This document shows positions 43,506 to 56,654 of a stretch of 64,000 nt of DNA, piece by piece. A model generated the notes under the pieces. The model made no database searches and was not told where the DNA came from. It saw only the letters and a list, made by a program, of their open reading frames with translations. Both the position numbers and the translations under genes were made by a program. This stretch comes from Pelodera strongyloides. Taxonomy: Eukaryota > Nematoda > Chromadorea > Rhabditida > Rhabditidae. The stretch lies in contig JAANDG010000341.1 in assembly GCA_036852015.1 (NCBI GenBank), positions 1 through 64,000 of the forward strand. Reading direction: 5' to 3'. Within the stretch, counting starts at the first letter, position 1, and each line of letters opens with the position of its first letter.

Positions 43506-45991
43506 AGAGATTCCTTCCGTATGTTCTACAAAAAGACTTCCGCGCAATACATTATCACAGTGACAATAGAATGCCGTTGTTTTATGACCAGTTTCTGTCA
43601 CAAAAGCACATCACTCTGATAATATTAATATAATATTAATAAAAAATGGAGTCAATGACAGTTTTCAATGTTAGATTATCGATTGTCATATAAAACAAAA
43701 TAGCATACAACACGTGAATGCAAACAAGTCAGTTAGTTATAGGGACAGGCTTTGGAAAAGCTCGATACGCTGAAACATTCTCAGCATAACATATGGAATT
43801 TTCGTCATGTATACATTTTTCGCGAGGCAATAAATTATTCCGCTCCCGTGATAATGAGCGTTTGCAAATTTGTAATCGTTAAATGTTTTAAAATCGTTAA
43901 TAAAGCAATCGATACCGCTCAAAAAGAAAACAGGGGTTGCCCACAAAAAAAGGAAAAGAAACCGAAAAAAAAAACTTTTTTTTCGGTGACTGTCCTTGAT
44001 TCGAACAAGCGGGAAATTAGGAATTTGTGGTGGTTAAATGTTAGGAAAACTGATTGCAAATCATTGTGACAAAAGGCAAAGGGTCAACTGCTCGGAAAAT
44101 TTTTAGCTTGGAATAGTTAGACGTTTCCAGAAATGTATATGCCAAAGTAAATGCAAATAGTTCCAGAAATTCTTTATGCCCACGAAATTTTAGTTCCTTA
44201 CGCTTTTTGACAAACCGTTATAAACCAGCAGACTGGCCATAAGAAGAGCCATGACTTTTGAGTGACTGAACACAACTTTTACCAAAAATGATGATGCTTT
44301 CTTTTGGACACAAAGTAGTTGTGACTCATATCGTCATATGAAGATGCAAAATACAGCAGTAATGTTGATTCATTCAGTTAATGCAATTATGACGCATTAA
44401 GATTAGAGTCGATATATTTTCATGGGACGGCATGGCATGCCCATGAAAAACATGACGGGGAAAGTTAAAACTTGTGAAGCAACTCCTGATTGACATGTCA
44501 TTGGAATATCATTGGAATTTTTGAAAATAAAAAAATATACCGTATTATGCTCATAATGCACAAGAAATAAAATTTTTTTGGAAATAATACAAGTTGTTAA
44601 AATGTTGTAAATTTCTTACGTTTTGTCCATTTATTTCAAAGTTTCAGAAAAATAAAATAAAATCCTTTCTGCGTCAAAGTCTAGCGCCCGCAGCGAGGAA
44701 ATCTTTGCATTACACCCACTAATGGCACAATTTGTCACTTTGAAAAGCGTTAACTAAAAGGGAGGTCTAGGTCCAAAGATCGCCCAAAATTTACTTGACG
44801 ACGTAAGAATGCTTCGGTTTTACTTCATACTTCATTGACGTTAAAGTTACGATAATTTGATTATATGAACGTCGTAGTTAGAATAATAGTATCATCACTA
44901 TAAAATTGCTATGGTTCCTGAAGCAAGTGCGAAAATTTTACGTTGCCTTGTGTCTCAAAACCGAGGTATCTTGTATAGAAGTTACTTTCTAAATTAGCAT
45001 AATAGAGTATAATGGGGTATAGTAAATCTAATTGGGGATGAAAGATAAACCACACCAAAATAGAGTCCAGAGAAACAATATCGAGTTACGACTAACCGTG
45101 AAGTATGTTGAGACTTGAAGTTTGAAGTAAAGTAAACTTTTTTTAAATAAAAACGTAAACCAGAAAACGAAACAGATAACGGTCGTGTGCAGTTTCTTGT
45201 AGAGTATTGTCATGTTCATATTGGTATTCATTATATAAAATCACCGACTGTTATGAGTGCAAGTTAAGTGATAAACTGGAATAAATAAATTATTAAAATA
45301 GAATAACACGTGTAAAATAATTTCGACGTTCCAATCACAAAAATAATCATAATGATAATGAATAATCATGCAATTCAAATATTTTGGTAAAGAAAAACAA
45401 CAGAAATGATTAATTGTATGATTTGGTTGTGCAAAATCGAGACAAACATTTTAAATGTCTTTTTAAAAGCTTTCGGAACAGCTAAAATGAGATTGACAGA
45501 GAGAAACGAGACGATGTTGTAATGAAGCGACAATTTCACATAGAGGATACTCTTTTTTATTTTTTTTGCAAGGGATAGCACGTCGTTTTGAAAAGTGTCC
45601 TGGTCAACTGCATTCCCATGCAAATTTCGGTGCCTTCTACTTCTGTCCCTTGCAGGGCCCATTTTGTCACAAAATTTACATATAAGATATGGGAATTCAG
45701 TCGTCTAAAACAAATTTCTGAACACGTGCCATGCTGGGTTTTGAAACATACGAAGAAAATAATATTTTTAAAGTGTTTAATCGATTTTATTTCACTTCTT
45801 TCGTTTTTCTTTTCACACGATAAATCCACCCATTCTAACGGTAATAAATAGTTCATTTATCGGAAAATACTCTAACTTGTAGAGGTTTTTAAAAGCGAAA
45901 AATTATGGGCAACCATTAAATTCAAGCTGATTGTCGTTTCAAGAAGATAGAAGTTATGTTAGGGAGACGCTTGTATACATTTCGTAGTTTA

Positions 45992-46125
45992 AAGCGAAAT
46001 ACCGGCCGGTTTTTGAAACACATCGAGTACACCAGCATTATTTTGCAGCTTATGCAAATGAATATAAATTAGAGTAAAAAATTGAGTCAAATTCGAGTAA
46101 ATTAGCATAAATACGTGAGAATTCA
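45992..46125. mobile_element. MITE family 1, truncated
   Basis: The left end AAGCGAAATACCGGCCGG is intact with TA. The right terminal repeat is missing after about 46125. Confidence 0.75.
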
Positions 46126-46379
46126 ATGGGAAAATATAGTCAGTGATTTGATAAGCACAAATACGGAAATACGTTTCACAACTCTTATATCGTAGGTTGT
46201 AGGTTCGCAATCCAGGAATCAATCTAAATGACGAACAGAACTCAATATAAATTATCGACAGTAAGATATTTTACTGTAAAGACCCGTGGTTATTTATGTG
46301 AAACCGATTTCTGGATTTCTTGGGCTATGTTCCAGATATACAAGAACTAGATGTCAGTCTCCTCAGTCTCATTTTTTAC

Positions 46380-46475
46380 AAATTAGTGAGAGAGAATTGA
46401 GAAATAAAGAAATATAGAGGGAGAGAGAGAGGAAATAAAGAGAGAGAGAGACAGGGAGACAGAGAGAGAGAGAGG
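46380..46475. repeat. GA-rich microsatellite
   Basis: GAGAGAGAGAAATA and AGACAGGGAGACAG runs. Confidence 0.9.
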
Positions 46476-46986
46476 ATCCCTTACGGGATAATGTGGAAAA
46501 CAGAAAATCGAAAAAGCATGCCAGTCACCCAGAAAATTCACTTATTTTCTTTTTGGTTTCGGAGATTTGCAAGCTTTTCTTTGCGTCTGGGCAAACTTAG
46601 GAAGTATCACCGGACACAAAAAGGTGGCATTTTTGATCAGTACCACTATTCCTATTGACCCCTATTGATAATAATTAACAGAGAAGGTCAGAACATAAGT
46701 AAAGGACAGCAGTATTATTAGAAACATATTGTTTCTAATTTTCATGCACACCTTTTGGTGTATTTAATAAATAAATAAAATTGGAAGAGATTGTGAATTT
46801 TTTTGGCAAAAAATTCACAATGCTTCCTGTAATGTTTATCATTGAATGGGGTTCGGAACAAAACTCCCATCGGGAATGTTAGCGGAGAGTTGAAAAATTG
46901 AGTGTTACAGCCCCGCGCGCGCTGGGGGCACAAAAGCCAAGAAGCGCTTCGCGCTGCTTATTGTTAGACATGTGTGTGCTGAAAAA

Positions 46987-47033
46987 AGAAGGAGAGGGAG
47001 AGGGATAGAGAGAGAGATAGAGAAAGAGAGAAA

Positions 47034-47071
<38 letters not shown>

Positions 47072-47072
47072 G
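46987..47072. repeat. GA-rich microsatellite
   Basis: Imperfect (GA)n including an uninterrupted run near 47040-47066. Confidence 0.9.
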
Positions 47073-49374
47073 TATAAGAAGAAAGTGTGGAACCGGGAAC
47101 GTGTTGTACAAACCGAAAGTGAGAGCATTATTCGATTGAATGACGGTTTTTTTCTTTCTTAGCTTTTAGACCTGTATGCCTACCACAGAAATGAGCATAA
47201 ACAACAAAAATGCATCATATAAAGGGTTTTTTAACACTAAAATTTAGCGTACTGTATGATTAATACATGATCTTCATAAAAAAAATGTAGCGCTAGTATT
47301 TTGGGTTGGCCTAAGCCTAAGCCGCTAAGCCCAACCGTTTTAGAGAAATCCAAGAAATATGAAAAAGTGATGATTTTCAGTGTAGTGGAACAGGATCTCT
47401 TTTCTTTTAGATACTGACCCTTTCTCCTATGTCTAGTTTTGTTCACTGCGGGTGTTCGATGATAGGGGATAAAGCACAAGCTTGTCATGAAACGTTGATA
47501 TATCTGATGGAAACTTTTTCATATCTGTGAGGAAAATGTTCATAATTTTAATGAACCAAAGACATATGTATGCCTAAGTGACATAAAGATGAATGAAATA
47601 GCAAGAACAAATCTATATTTATTTTTTGAATGGACCGCTAGTATAGATGTCTGTTGGTTTTGTCCAACTGCTAATGTTTTGTTTATTATAGCCAACTTTT
47701 GCCCGAGCTTTTGATATCAAATTTCAAACATTCGTGATCGCGTATGGTCTTTTTTTTGCAGCAATTGGTGACACATCTACATATTACATATTCATTAAAA
47801 AAGGTTTATGTTTATGTATAATTCATTTTATAAAAAAAAATGGGCGATACTTCCTTGATGTGGCCTGAAGCACTTTGTCATCGAAGCACGAAAACTGTAT
47901 TCAACAATGATCGAGCACGCTCTTGAATCGTGAACAATATTAATCACAATATTTTTTTCCATAAAGAAAAGAGGGATGACCTGCGTTTCCGTGATATGGA
48001 TGGCGCACCATTTGCGGATAAAAGGAGACGTATGCTGTATGACGTCGGCCCTGAAACATCAATTATTCACATTAATAGCTATTCTAGATCAAATAACATA
48101 CGTTTTTGTGACAATACTTTGCCGATTAGCAAAACAAATTATTCAGGACAACCTCACAAAAATATTGTCAGGCAACAACTTTACGCTTAGAATTAAAGCC
48201 AACACTTCCAATTTCTAATTGATCCGTGAATTCAACCACTCTTCGTAAAGTTATGTGGTTATGCTTTCAGTTTTTGTATTCAATGCTGTCCTGCAGTTCT
48301 TCACCGGGTGCCGATGTCATTCATATTTGTCAAAAGGTTGGCTCAACACAGTGCAGCTCATTCATTACTTGTCTGAGTAGAGTAAAAAAAAATACGGCAA
48401 AAAAACTAAATGCTGCTTTGTGGTCTAGTACTCGCAGGGAATAGCCATGCGAGTTCAGTGATACCTGCTTATGTCGGGCGCACATTCTACCATTGAATGA
48501 CCCTTCGTTACATCAGTCTTCGCATATCCTGCTGTCCCAGCATCTACCAAAGTAGTAAGTGTCTGGACTGATGTGCCATTAGTTGCGCATCTCCGAGAGG
48601 GTCTTCTTTACAAAGAACGAGACAGTGAAGGTGCCCATCTCGGGTAATTACTTGGGCAATTAAACCATGTAATTACTTATTACTTGAGTAATTAAACCAC
48701 AGTACACTTTATCCGTCCCATATGTTTTTATAGGATAAGTTTTTATGTTATAAGGAAATACGGAAGATAACGTTGTTGATTTTTTTGCATTATATAGTAA
48801 GTACTATGAATGTTTAAATTTTCTGGATCTTACGTTTAATTCTGTCGTGTTTACGTTGTATTAGGTATTACTTTTCGAGAAGAGATCCTTCAAAAAAACA
48901 TTGGCGAAAAAAATCGTTTATGTATCATTGTAACCCATTAGCTCCGCGCTTTTAGGGTGCCGTTAGAAAATTTCGTCACCTTACAATTAGTTCGCATACG
49001 AAAAACAAGCTATCTGTACAATATTTGCATGCGATGAAACAAAAAAGCAAAGCGACCGAGCATTTTGACGCAATATATTGTCAAAGATACGTGTGTGCGG
49101 CACCCAAAAGTTGTGCGAGGGTGTTGCAGCACTCCAAAAGAGACATGTGTCCAGGTGATTTTCCACTGCCTTTTTAATATAATTCAAAATGTATTATTTA
49201 GTAATTACAATTACTAAAAAGGCAATAGAATAATTACTGAATAATTCAAAATAAAAAAGGGTGCACAAGTGCAAAAGATCATTTTTAATTCTCTAAAAAA
49301 TAAATAAGAGCATACGCAACAATTTGAATTAATAAGCTGGTATAATATAATAACTTGAATATATTTTTAGTAAT

Positions 49375-52300
49375 TTAAGTGAATCCCGTTCTTCTCATAT
49401 TCGATCTCAAATGTATGTCATATGTGAGCTCTCCCTGCAAATCGCCTTTGTTGAGGACGATCAGCTCAGAAAGGGAACTTTGGTCCAATTCGGCCACTAC
49501 CTGAAACATTGACATGACTTATATCTATGACAGAATCAATAAATTGATGGATGCATATTCTTTTTGGAATTGCAAGAACCTGCTTCAGTAATTACAACTA
49601 ATATACTCGAATTGTAAACATTCTTCATCAGACAATGTCGTATTTTGAAGAACGCCTTCATTATTAGGGACGGTAATGCTGTTGAATACGTAGATCATCA
49701 AGCTGTCACGTTTTGAACAGATTGAACTTTTGGAACACCAACTATTTATTTGAACTTTATTTTTTATGACATCCGTGGGAAAAATTACCTGGAAACCACA
49801 CTATTTGAGGCAAATTTCTTTTTGTCGAACTAAAGATTCGCTATTTGATACTGACCTGTACTTAAGATTTACCACTCGAACCTACCAATATCTACGGTAT
49901 AATTTAGAATGGACATAATCCATACCTCCATATATGGAAGTACGCTGAGCATTCTGACCATTCTCATGCCCAATTGGTGTTGTGAGAGATAGGGATATCG
50001 TTGTTTCTGATGTTCGATCAGGGCGTGTTGATATTTTCGATTCGCCTCCCGCATTACTTTCCGGGTGTTATGGGGATCGGGACCCAGGAATGTCGTGTCT
50101 AAAGAACAAAAATAAGGAGACGCGGCCAAGTACAATGTACCTATGTCCCAGCAGTGGGCGGAGGCCTCCCAGGTGTGGGCGCGGGTTTGATTTCACCCAG
50201 TGTGCAAGTGATGCGATTTGGGCAGCGAAAACAAGTGCCGAAGCGTCAGGGGGTTACAGGTATGACCCAGCTCCAGGTACAGGAGAGACTAGCTCCCAAA
50301 ATACTTCAGTTCAAACTGCGATACAATTCTACATAGCGAAATAAATCAATAATTATTCTTAAACATTGTTCGTGAATGTGGCTCATTTTTTAAGGTAACA
50401 TGGAAATACCACATAATTTGCTAAAGGGATTATTTCAAGGTTTGCACAAATACAATAATTCTGGCTTTATTCCTTTGCAACAATATTCCAAATGCAGAAT
50501 GTCAAATCTCATTGCTAATCAAATCAGTCATCTGTTTCCGTTTGTATGCTCGTTTTTAACTTTCATCCTCGGATGCACACTTTTTTTGGTGTATTCGTGT
50601 ATTTAATAAATAAAGAAATAACAACAGAACACAATTTGCATGGTCATAGAGAAAATTGATAGATAGAAGAGAACTAAACATTACAATTAAATTGCTCAAT
50701 GAATTGGAATGATCTATTTCAAAGCACAAACCTGCTGAGAATAGAAGGAGAAGTTTCACGATCACATATTCTTCGTAGGTGAGGCCGACCTCTTTGAACA
50801 CGGGGATCACTTTGTTTTGGATCACGTCCAATAAGCGACCGACATACTGTATCACCCTGGAATATTATTTATACATACAGTAAATATTGTTACTTAAAGG
50901 ATCAGGCTCGCGAGAAAGTTAGTTGGGTGGAAAATACTCAGTTTATGCGGCTGAACTATGTGAACAAAATAACGTGCCATGAAACGTAAAGTTCAGCTAG
51001 TTATTTTGCTAAAAGAGACATCACGAACACTACGTAGCCGAGTAGGAAGTTTTTTTGCCATATAAATATTTTTGCTGGTAGCCAAATTTATTCGGTCAAT
51101 TATTAAATTCAGGAAATCCGGTTTTCACAATTGGAGTCGCAGAGCTAATGTGTCTAAATTTAGAAATTTCCAGAATATTTGTTCTCTCGTGAGCCCGATC
51201 CTTTAAGATCAAAAGATAAATAAACATCAACTAGTATTATCGGTGGTCTGGTGAACTAATTAACTATGTTTCGCATGCTTGGTGTTCGTAAACATTGCAT
51301 CGTAAATGTTGTTATTAAACTAAACTGTCGATGACATACTGATCGTTTACTTTGCTGACTACTGATATTTTGCTGGTGATATAGGTTGACCAATACCTTG
51401 CTGATAGTGACCATAATGATCGGATGTATTGCCTGTATTTTATCTCCTTCCCATTTTTTTATGATGTAGTCTTATATATATATATATATATATAATGTGT
51501 CAATAAATTATAATTATAAATTATAATTATAATATTTTGCAGTGCTCCCCCGTTTTCTCTTCCGCAAACATTAAACGAAAAATGAGTTGCATTATTGCTT
51601 GAGTACTAGATTCAATTCTGTGTTTTGTTTTGTTAATCTCTTGATTTTTCGACCTTTGGTTGTTGGGTATTTGACGATGCAATATCTACATGACGTTGCT
51701 GAATTTTCACAGTGATATTGCCTATTTTTTTGTATGCAGAGGAGAAATTATAATAGAAATTGCATAATTGACTTGTTCATTATCAATATAATAGCAAAGA
51801 GTTCCCGATCCAAAAAAAATACTTACTCAGGTTGTACTTTATATTCAGCCGCATTTGGTGGAAAATATATTCCCGAAGCGAAAAGAAGTCCGTCACTACG
51901 GTATCTGTACGTCGTGAAGGCGATGGTAAAGCAAATCACTTTGCATAATTGATGCACAGAGAGCGTTATCTGAAATTTTTATTTTTAGTCCAACAATCAG
52001 GCAGATAATGAGTCCAGCCAAAATCCATCCTACGTGCGAAATATCGGCAGATTAGCTAATTAGCATACGAATTGTGCATAATTTCAAAATGTAATCTACA
52101 AATATTATTATTTTATTATGTTTATTTTCGGAATAAATTCCATATGGTGAAAATATGTAGTCTACCTTCCTATCCTTCCTAAGTCTCGCGCCTAAATTTA
52201 TTAGATAAATTCATGATGTAAGAATGTAATTATGCTCATACATATATTCGTCGTCCCTGATAATAATCAACTAATCTATTCACGTAATCCCCAGGCAATA

Positions 52301-55300
52301 AACATGGTGATATAAGATAATGAACATGATATTAATAAAATACGTGCGTTTTACATCATTTGGTTTCTGATGTATGCTTGCATTTTGATGTCAGAACATA
52401 CTACAATAATGTTAAAAAGGGGGAAACCACCGCCGTCACGTGTTAGTCAGGAACGCTTTGCAAATTGCATATTTAATATTTAGAGGATTCGGGAAATAAG
52501 TCCCGGAAGTCATGAAAATGAGAGTTCAAACTTCAAACCATTCACTATTCAAATAATAAAGGTGAATAAGTCTGCATCTTTTAAATCTTTCATCTTTTAA
52601 AGCGAAATATCAGCCCTTTTTTGAAACACATCGAGTGGACCAGCATTATTACGCAGCTTATACAAATGAACATAAATCAGAATAAAAAATCGAGCTAAAT
52701 TCGGGCACATTAGCATAAATACGTAAGCAGATGTCCACGAAGCGTTTCAAAAACCTGCCGGTATTTCGCTTTAAGTTCTTGGGTTTAGAAAAGCGGAGGC
52801 CACTGAGTCTACTGAAAACTCGTCGGTAACCGGTCGCCAAGATGTAATCGAGCAATATGTTATAATAACAATCATCAAATGTATGAAACATTTTCTGACC
52901 CTATCATCTTCTGCCATCTGATATAGATCCGGAATGCCGGCAATCCACTCAAAATAGTGTGCCACCATTGAACACCACATGAATTTCAGGTTTTCCAAGT
53001 TGATAACGAGTGATTTCTGACCAACATTCTGAAAATACTAACATTACTGTAACTGGCAAAAGAGTTTCTTTTCGGCACACAATCGTGAAAAGAATGTTTC
53101 ATTGAAAAATCTTTGTCTCTTTTTTCATAATGCGGAAATACGGGCAGTGATAATTGGCGACGAGAAAATGTAATTACTAATTACACCTATAAAAATTATT
53201 CACCAAATAGTTTCCGCCGAAAAAAAACATTTCGCAAACGGTCACCACGAATAGGGGATCTCGCAGATATTTTCGAGAGAACTTAGTCGCCAAGAGGTCA
53301 CCAAGTGGTCACCAAGTGGTCTCCAAGTGGTCTCCAAGTGTTCACCAAGTGGTCTCCAAGTGGTCTCCAAGTGGTCGCCAAGAGGTCACCAAGTGGGCAC
53401 CAAGTGGTCTCCAAGCCTTTCCTCTATACCGCATCACTCGCTTACCGGTGTTCGTGTACATATCGCTTGAGGACATCTCAGCGCATTAACCAATGAAACG
53501 TTGATATTATATTGAGGATAAGGATTAAACAAGGCACCGGCTGCATCACAGTAGCTGAAAACGTATCGTATAAAATTTCTAAGGGAATGCAATGTGGGCA
53601 CCATCTGTGTAAACCACAGAAATCACTGCACATCCCATCCCGCAAATGACTTTTTCTAAGCAATGATCTGTATTATTATACATATATTTAATCGCAATAT
53701 TTTCATGTGCTAACATTTATATGCGCAAGCAAGATAAGCTAGCTAGTTTGATATTTTCGACTGTTGGATGAGTACTTTTAATGATAATAAAAGATGTTCA
53801 AAATAACTGAGTAATTTTCCAAATGAGATAAAAACTGACTCTTCTAAGTTGAGCAGCATTTGCACGATTTCATGAGGGCTTTTCGGCATTCCAACGTTAC
53901 TCACCAGCCGGACACCGTAGAGAGATTGAGGCTGAAATTGACAAAGATAATCAGATTTAAAGAGGTATTGTACGTGGTATGTGAAACCTATTTGGGGGGA
54001 CATCTACGTTTGGGTATATGACATGCAAATAGGTTGTATTCTGTTACAAATGGATACAGAATTTTGCATATAGTATAGAGGAATGCAATTATCCGGCGGT
54101 CGCGTTATTACACCACTTGTGCTGTATTACACCACTTGTGTAATACAGCTTTAAAGCGAAATGCTAGCCTCTTTGGGAAATTTGCATATGATAAGCAAAT
54201 CCTATATATCCTATGCTAATTTTGTACGATTGCCGTGGAAGATCGTACAAAATTAGCATAGGATACATAGGATTTGCTTATCATATGCAAAGTTTCCAAA
54301 GGGGCTAGCGTTTCGCTTTAAATTTGACAGTTTTTTTAATCTTCTGTTATGATTAGGCATTAGGTTCCCAAGTTTTGTTCTAGTTATACTGTAGGTAGGG
54401 TATCTTTATATTATATTTTCGTTTATTTCTACAAAGTAAACTAAATAAACCTACAAAATAAGCCGGATCCCTTGGTACACTTTCACTCATTGTTCTTAAC
54501 GCGACAATATTATTTTGTTGTTCAACTTCAACAGATTCAATATTTATATTTTCCTCCTCTATTCGTCTCCTCTTTGAATTATGATTATGGCTATCCTCGC
54601 GCTGAAATCAAATTATTAATTTGAACGGAAATTGGGAATATAAGCGACGACTTGATTCTAACAGTTTAGAACACTTTTAGGGAAAGTAAAAAACGGAATT
54701 GATGTAATTTCACGAGGTTACATACAAGGGTTATTGAATTTTAGTTATTTTAGTTATAAGTAAAAGATATGCGCTATATTTCAAAACATATTTATCAGGT
54801 TTGAGCGGCAATTATAATTTTTTTCTCCGTGAATACATTTCATAATAAAGAGGGCTTAGTGGGCGGGACAAGAATGGGTTCAAAAATCAATGCAAAGCAA
54901 TGGCGTTTGGTTTATTTACAATTGATTTTGAGATATGTCTAAAGATCAAGCATTTATAGCTGCATTTGAGACGTATTCTGGGTCATATATCTGGGAAATT
55001 TATTTTCCATTCTGTGCCGAAGGGGCGATACAAGACAATCTCATTATATAAAGTTGGAAGCTTTGTTTGTTTGTTTGATTATACGTTTGGATGATGTGCG
55101 TTACGCTCAGGAAGTAATATTGGTTCAGTGTACTGAGCCATCTCACAGCCCGAGCGCCCCATTTACTAGACAGTCGCCTCAGGCGGCGTAACGTTTACAT
55201 AGGAATGCAGTTGTCCAGCATAGTTTTCAAAAGTGGCTGTTATACCAGTTATATTAATGTTTGCTTCATGTTTTAGTCCCAATGAACCCTGCTCATTAAG

Positions 55301-56146
55301 ATTAAGGGCCGATATTTGCCCGTAAACAATAAAAAAATGTTGAAAAATTAAGAGATCTTGGGCTTTCTGTCCTTGATATTTGATTCAATGAGACCAATGT
55401 ATTAGGTACAGTTTTCGACATTGCATAAACAAAAAATCTTATTTTGTACAATGTTTCCCACGTCACATATAGTTCGGCAACAAATAGTTTTACGTGTTGT
55501 TGTGTGTCTCTTTGTTTGGTTGACAAGTAGGAATTTTAACAAATTGTTTTATACTATTTTTGACGGCAAACGCCAATGTCCACAGATGCAAAGACATCAG
55601 TGTTTACTAATTATAATTAAGATTATGTTTATGAAAAATTGCTAAATTTCTGAGTGATATTCTCGGAGCTTCAGGAGTTTCGTGTGATATTAAACCAACA
55701 AGGTTACAAATAGAATTCAAAATCTAAGGGAATAATTTCGCGACTTACATAGGAAACGGAAGAACCATTTGGTGACCGTCCCTTGGTTTTTTCGTGGGCC
55801 TACCCATTTGGGGACCACTTGGTGACTTTGTCTTGTCCAAGTTTCATCGAAAACCGTCACCAACTGGTCATCAAATGGTCGCCAACCAGTCACAATTTTT
55901 GTTTTGTTCGGTATAGGAGTTTAGACAATTATTCAGGTTTCTTGTGCAAGAGGGACAACCAAATTTGCATGTATTAGATGTAACAAACTTATGTGCCCTT
56001 CTGTGCCGGTAGGGCATCTAATGGAACTCAACTTGCATACATATGGGATAGCTTTCAACACCACGTGTCATGTTGCTTTAAATTCTTTTATTGCTTACCG
56101 GATCAAGCTCAAGGAGTTCGCCAGTCTCCACAGTTATTCCCATCAT
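49375..56146 (-). CDS. Nuclear hormone receptor ligand-binding-domain protein, no DNA-binding domain
   Basis: Nine exons close as 1092 nt (363 residues): 56146-56099, 54601-54455, 53931-53840, 53554-53446, 53028-52900, 51969-51827, 50856-50732, 50098-49926, 49500-49375. Every junction agrees in phase. The start MMGITVETGELLELDP follows a CTTGTTCAG acceptor that could be a trans-splice site. Residues about 17-65 are basic and acidic linker (SKRRRIEEENINIESVEV). The LBD follows: VPRDPAYF, YCDAAGALFNPYPQY, then the helix 3 to 5 signature YFEWIAGIPDLYQMAEDDR, YRSDGLLFASG, EYVIVKLLLLFS and QLGMRMVRMLSVLPYMEV, then a C-terminal LQGELTYDIHLRS. No Cys4 zinc finger is found in the window upstream. It is presumably a ligand- or partner-binding nuclear protein acting without direct DNA contact. 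It is a clear paralogue of the gene at 60705. Confidence 0.82.
52600..52771. mobile_element. MITE family 1 copy in NHR intron
   Basis: AAGCGAAATATCAGCCC to CGGTATTTCGCTT, flanked by TA. It lies in the intron 51970-52899. Confidence 0.85.
53281..53418 (+). repeat. Tandem CCAAGTGGTCTC/CACC repeat
   Basis: About eleven 11-bp units (TCACCAAGTGG, TCTCCAAGTGG) in the intron 53029-53445. Related CCAAATGGTCACC-type words occur near 32770, 55770-55890 and 60985-61060. Confidence 0.85.
54154..54318. mobile_element. Near-perfect 165-bp palindrome with family 1 ends
   Basis: Ends AAGCGAAATGCTAGCC and GGCTAGCGTTTCGCTT, flanked by TA. Inside, TTTGGGAAATTTGCATATGA, AGCAAATCCTATATATCCTA and CAAAATTAGC are mirrored with few mismatches around a short loop (GATTGCCGTGGAAGATC). 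Confidence 0.9.
54602..56098 (-). other. Long first intron of the LBD-only gene
   Basis: A 1.5-kb intron with a dispersed repeat at 55030-55170 (shared with 19020-19160) followed by the GTCGCCTCAGGCGGCG end. At 55770-55890 there are CCATTTGGGGACC / CATCAAATGGTCGCC repeats. No zinc-finger exon is seen. Confidence 0.5.
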
Positions 56147-56474
56147 ATGAACAATAGAAACTGAACAAGAAAATTAATTTTTGCTTGATGTTTTCATGAG
56201 TTTATTTATGTATAAAGATCGTGGTGAAAGTTCAAATAACACAGACCAAACAATGGTTATAAGTTATACGATACCTATGAATATGAATATGGCTCATAAA
56301 AATATGAGAGTGCGAAACCAAGCAAGGGCAAGAATAAGAGTAAAAAATTTAGCTTACGGTTAGTAAAAATCTTACAGCGGAATATGAAAAAGATAAAACT
56401 AAACGCATGCTAGGAGGCGGAGTCTTGAGCAGGCCACTCACCTCACCACTGGCACACAAGATTCAGAATGCCTA

Positions 56475-56654
56475 AAGCGACATAACGGCCGGTTTTTGAA
56501 ATGCATAATGGACAAATGCATTCCTATGTATTTATGCTAAGTGAGCTCGAACTGAACTCTATTGTATTCTAATCATAATCATTTGCATATGATACGTGGG
56601 AATGCAGTTGTTCAAAAATCCGTCGGTTTCAAAAACCGGATGTTATAACTGCTT
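56475..56654. mobile_element. MITE family 1 copy
   Basis: AAGCGACATAACGGCCGG to ATGTTATAACTGCTT, flanked by TA; diverged. Confidence 0.75.

Larger units (their letters stand above)
42599..49374. other. Gene-poor, repeat-rich 6.8 kb
   Basis: No gene can be supported. Holds ATAATTAGATAATT-type tandem repeats (42610-42695), GA-rich microsatellites (43280-43510, 46380-46475, 46980-47072), a truncated MITE (45992-46125), a short palindromic GC patch (GAAGCGCTTCGCGCTGCTT, 46943-46961), and a coding-like but interrupted island at 48240-48650. Confidence 0.5.

Noticed and set aside
43752..44069. A 105-codon plus-strand open frame
   Set aside because: AT-rich Lys/Asn/Ile composition, no start or splice context and no recognisable domain; probably chance.
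43383..47111. Ser/Leu/Phe-rich open frames through GA repeats
   Set aside because: They are translations of GA microsatellites.
56099..56165. A second zinc finger of an NHR DNA-binding domain (frame FYCSYDGNNCGDW)
   Set aside because: That frame stops at TGA before any donor. The other frame is open, in phase and starts with ATG.
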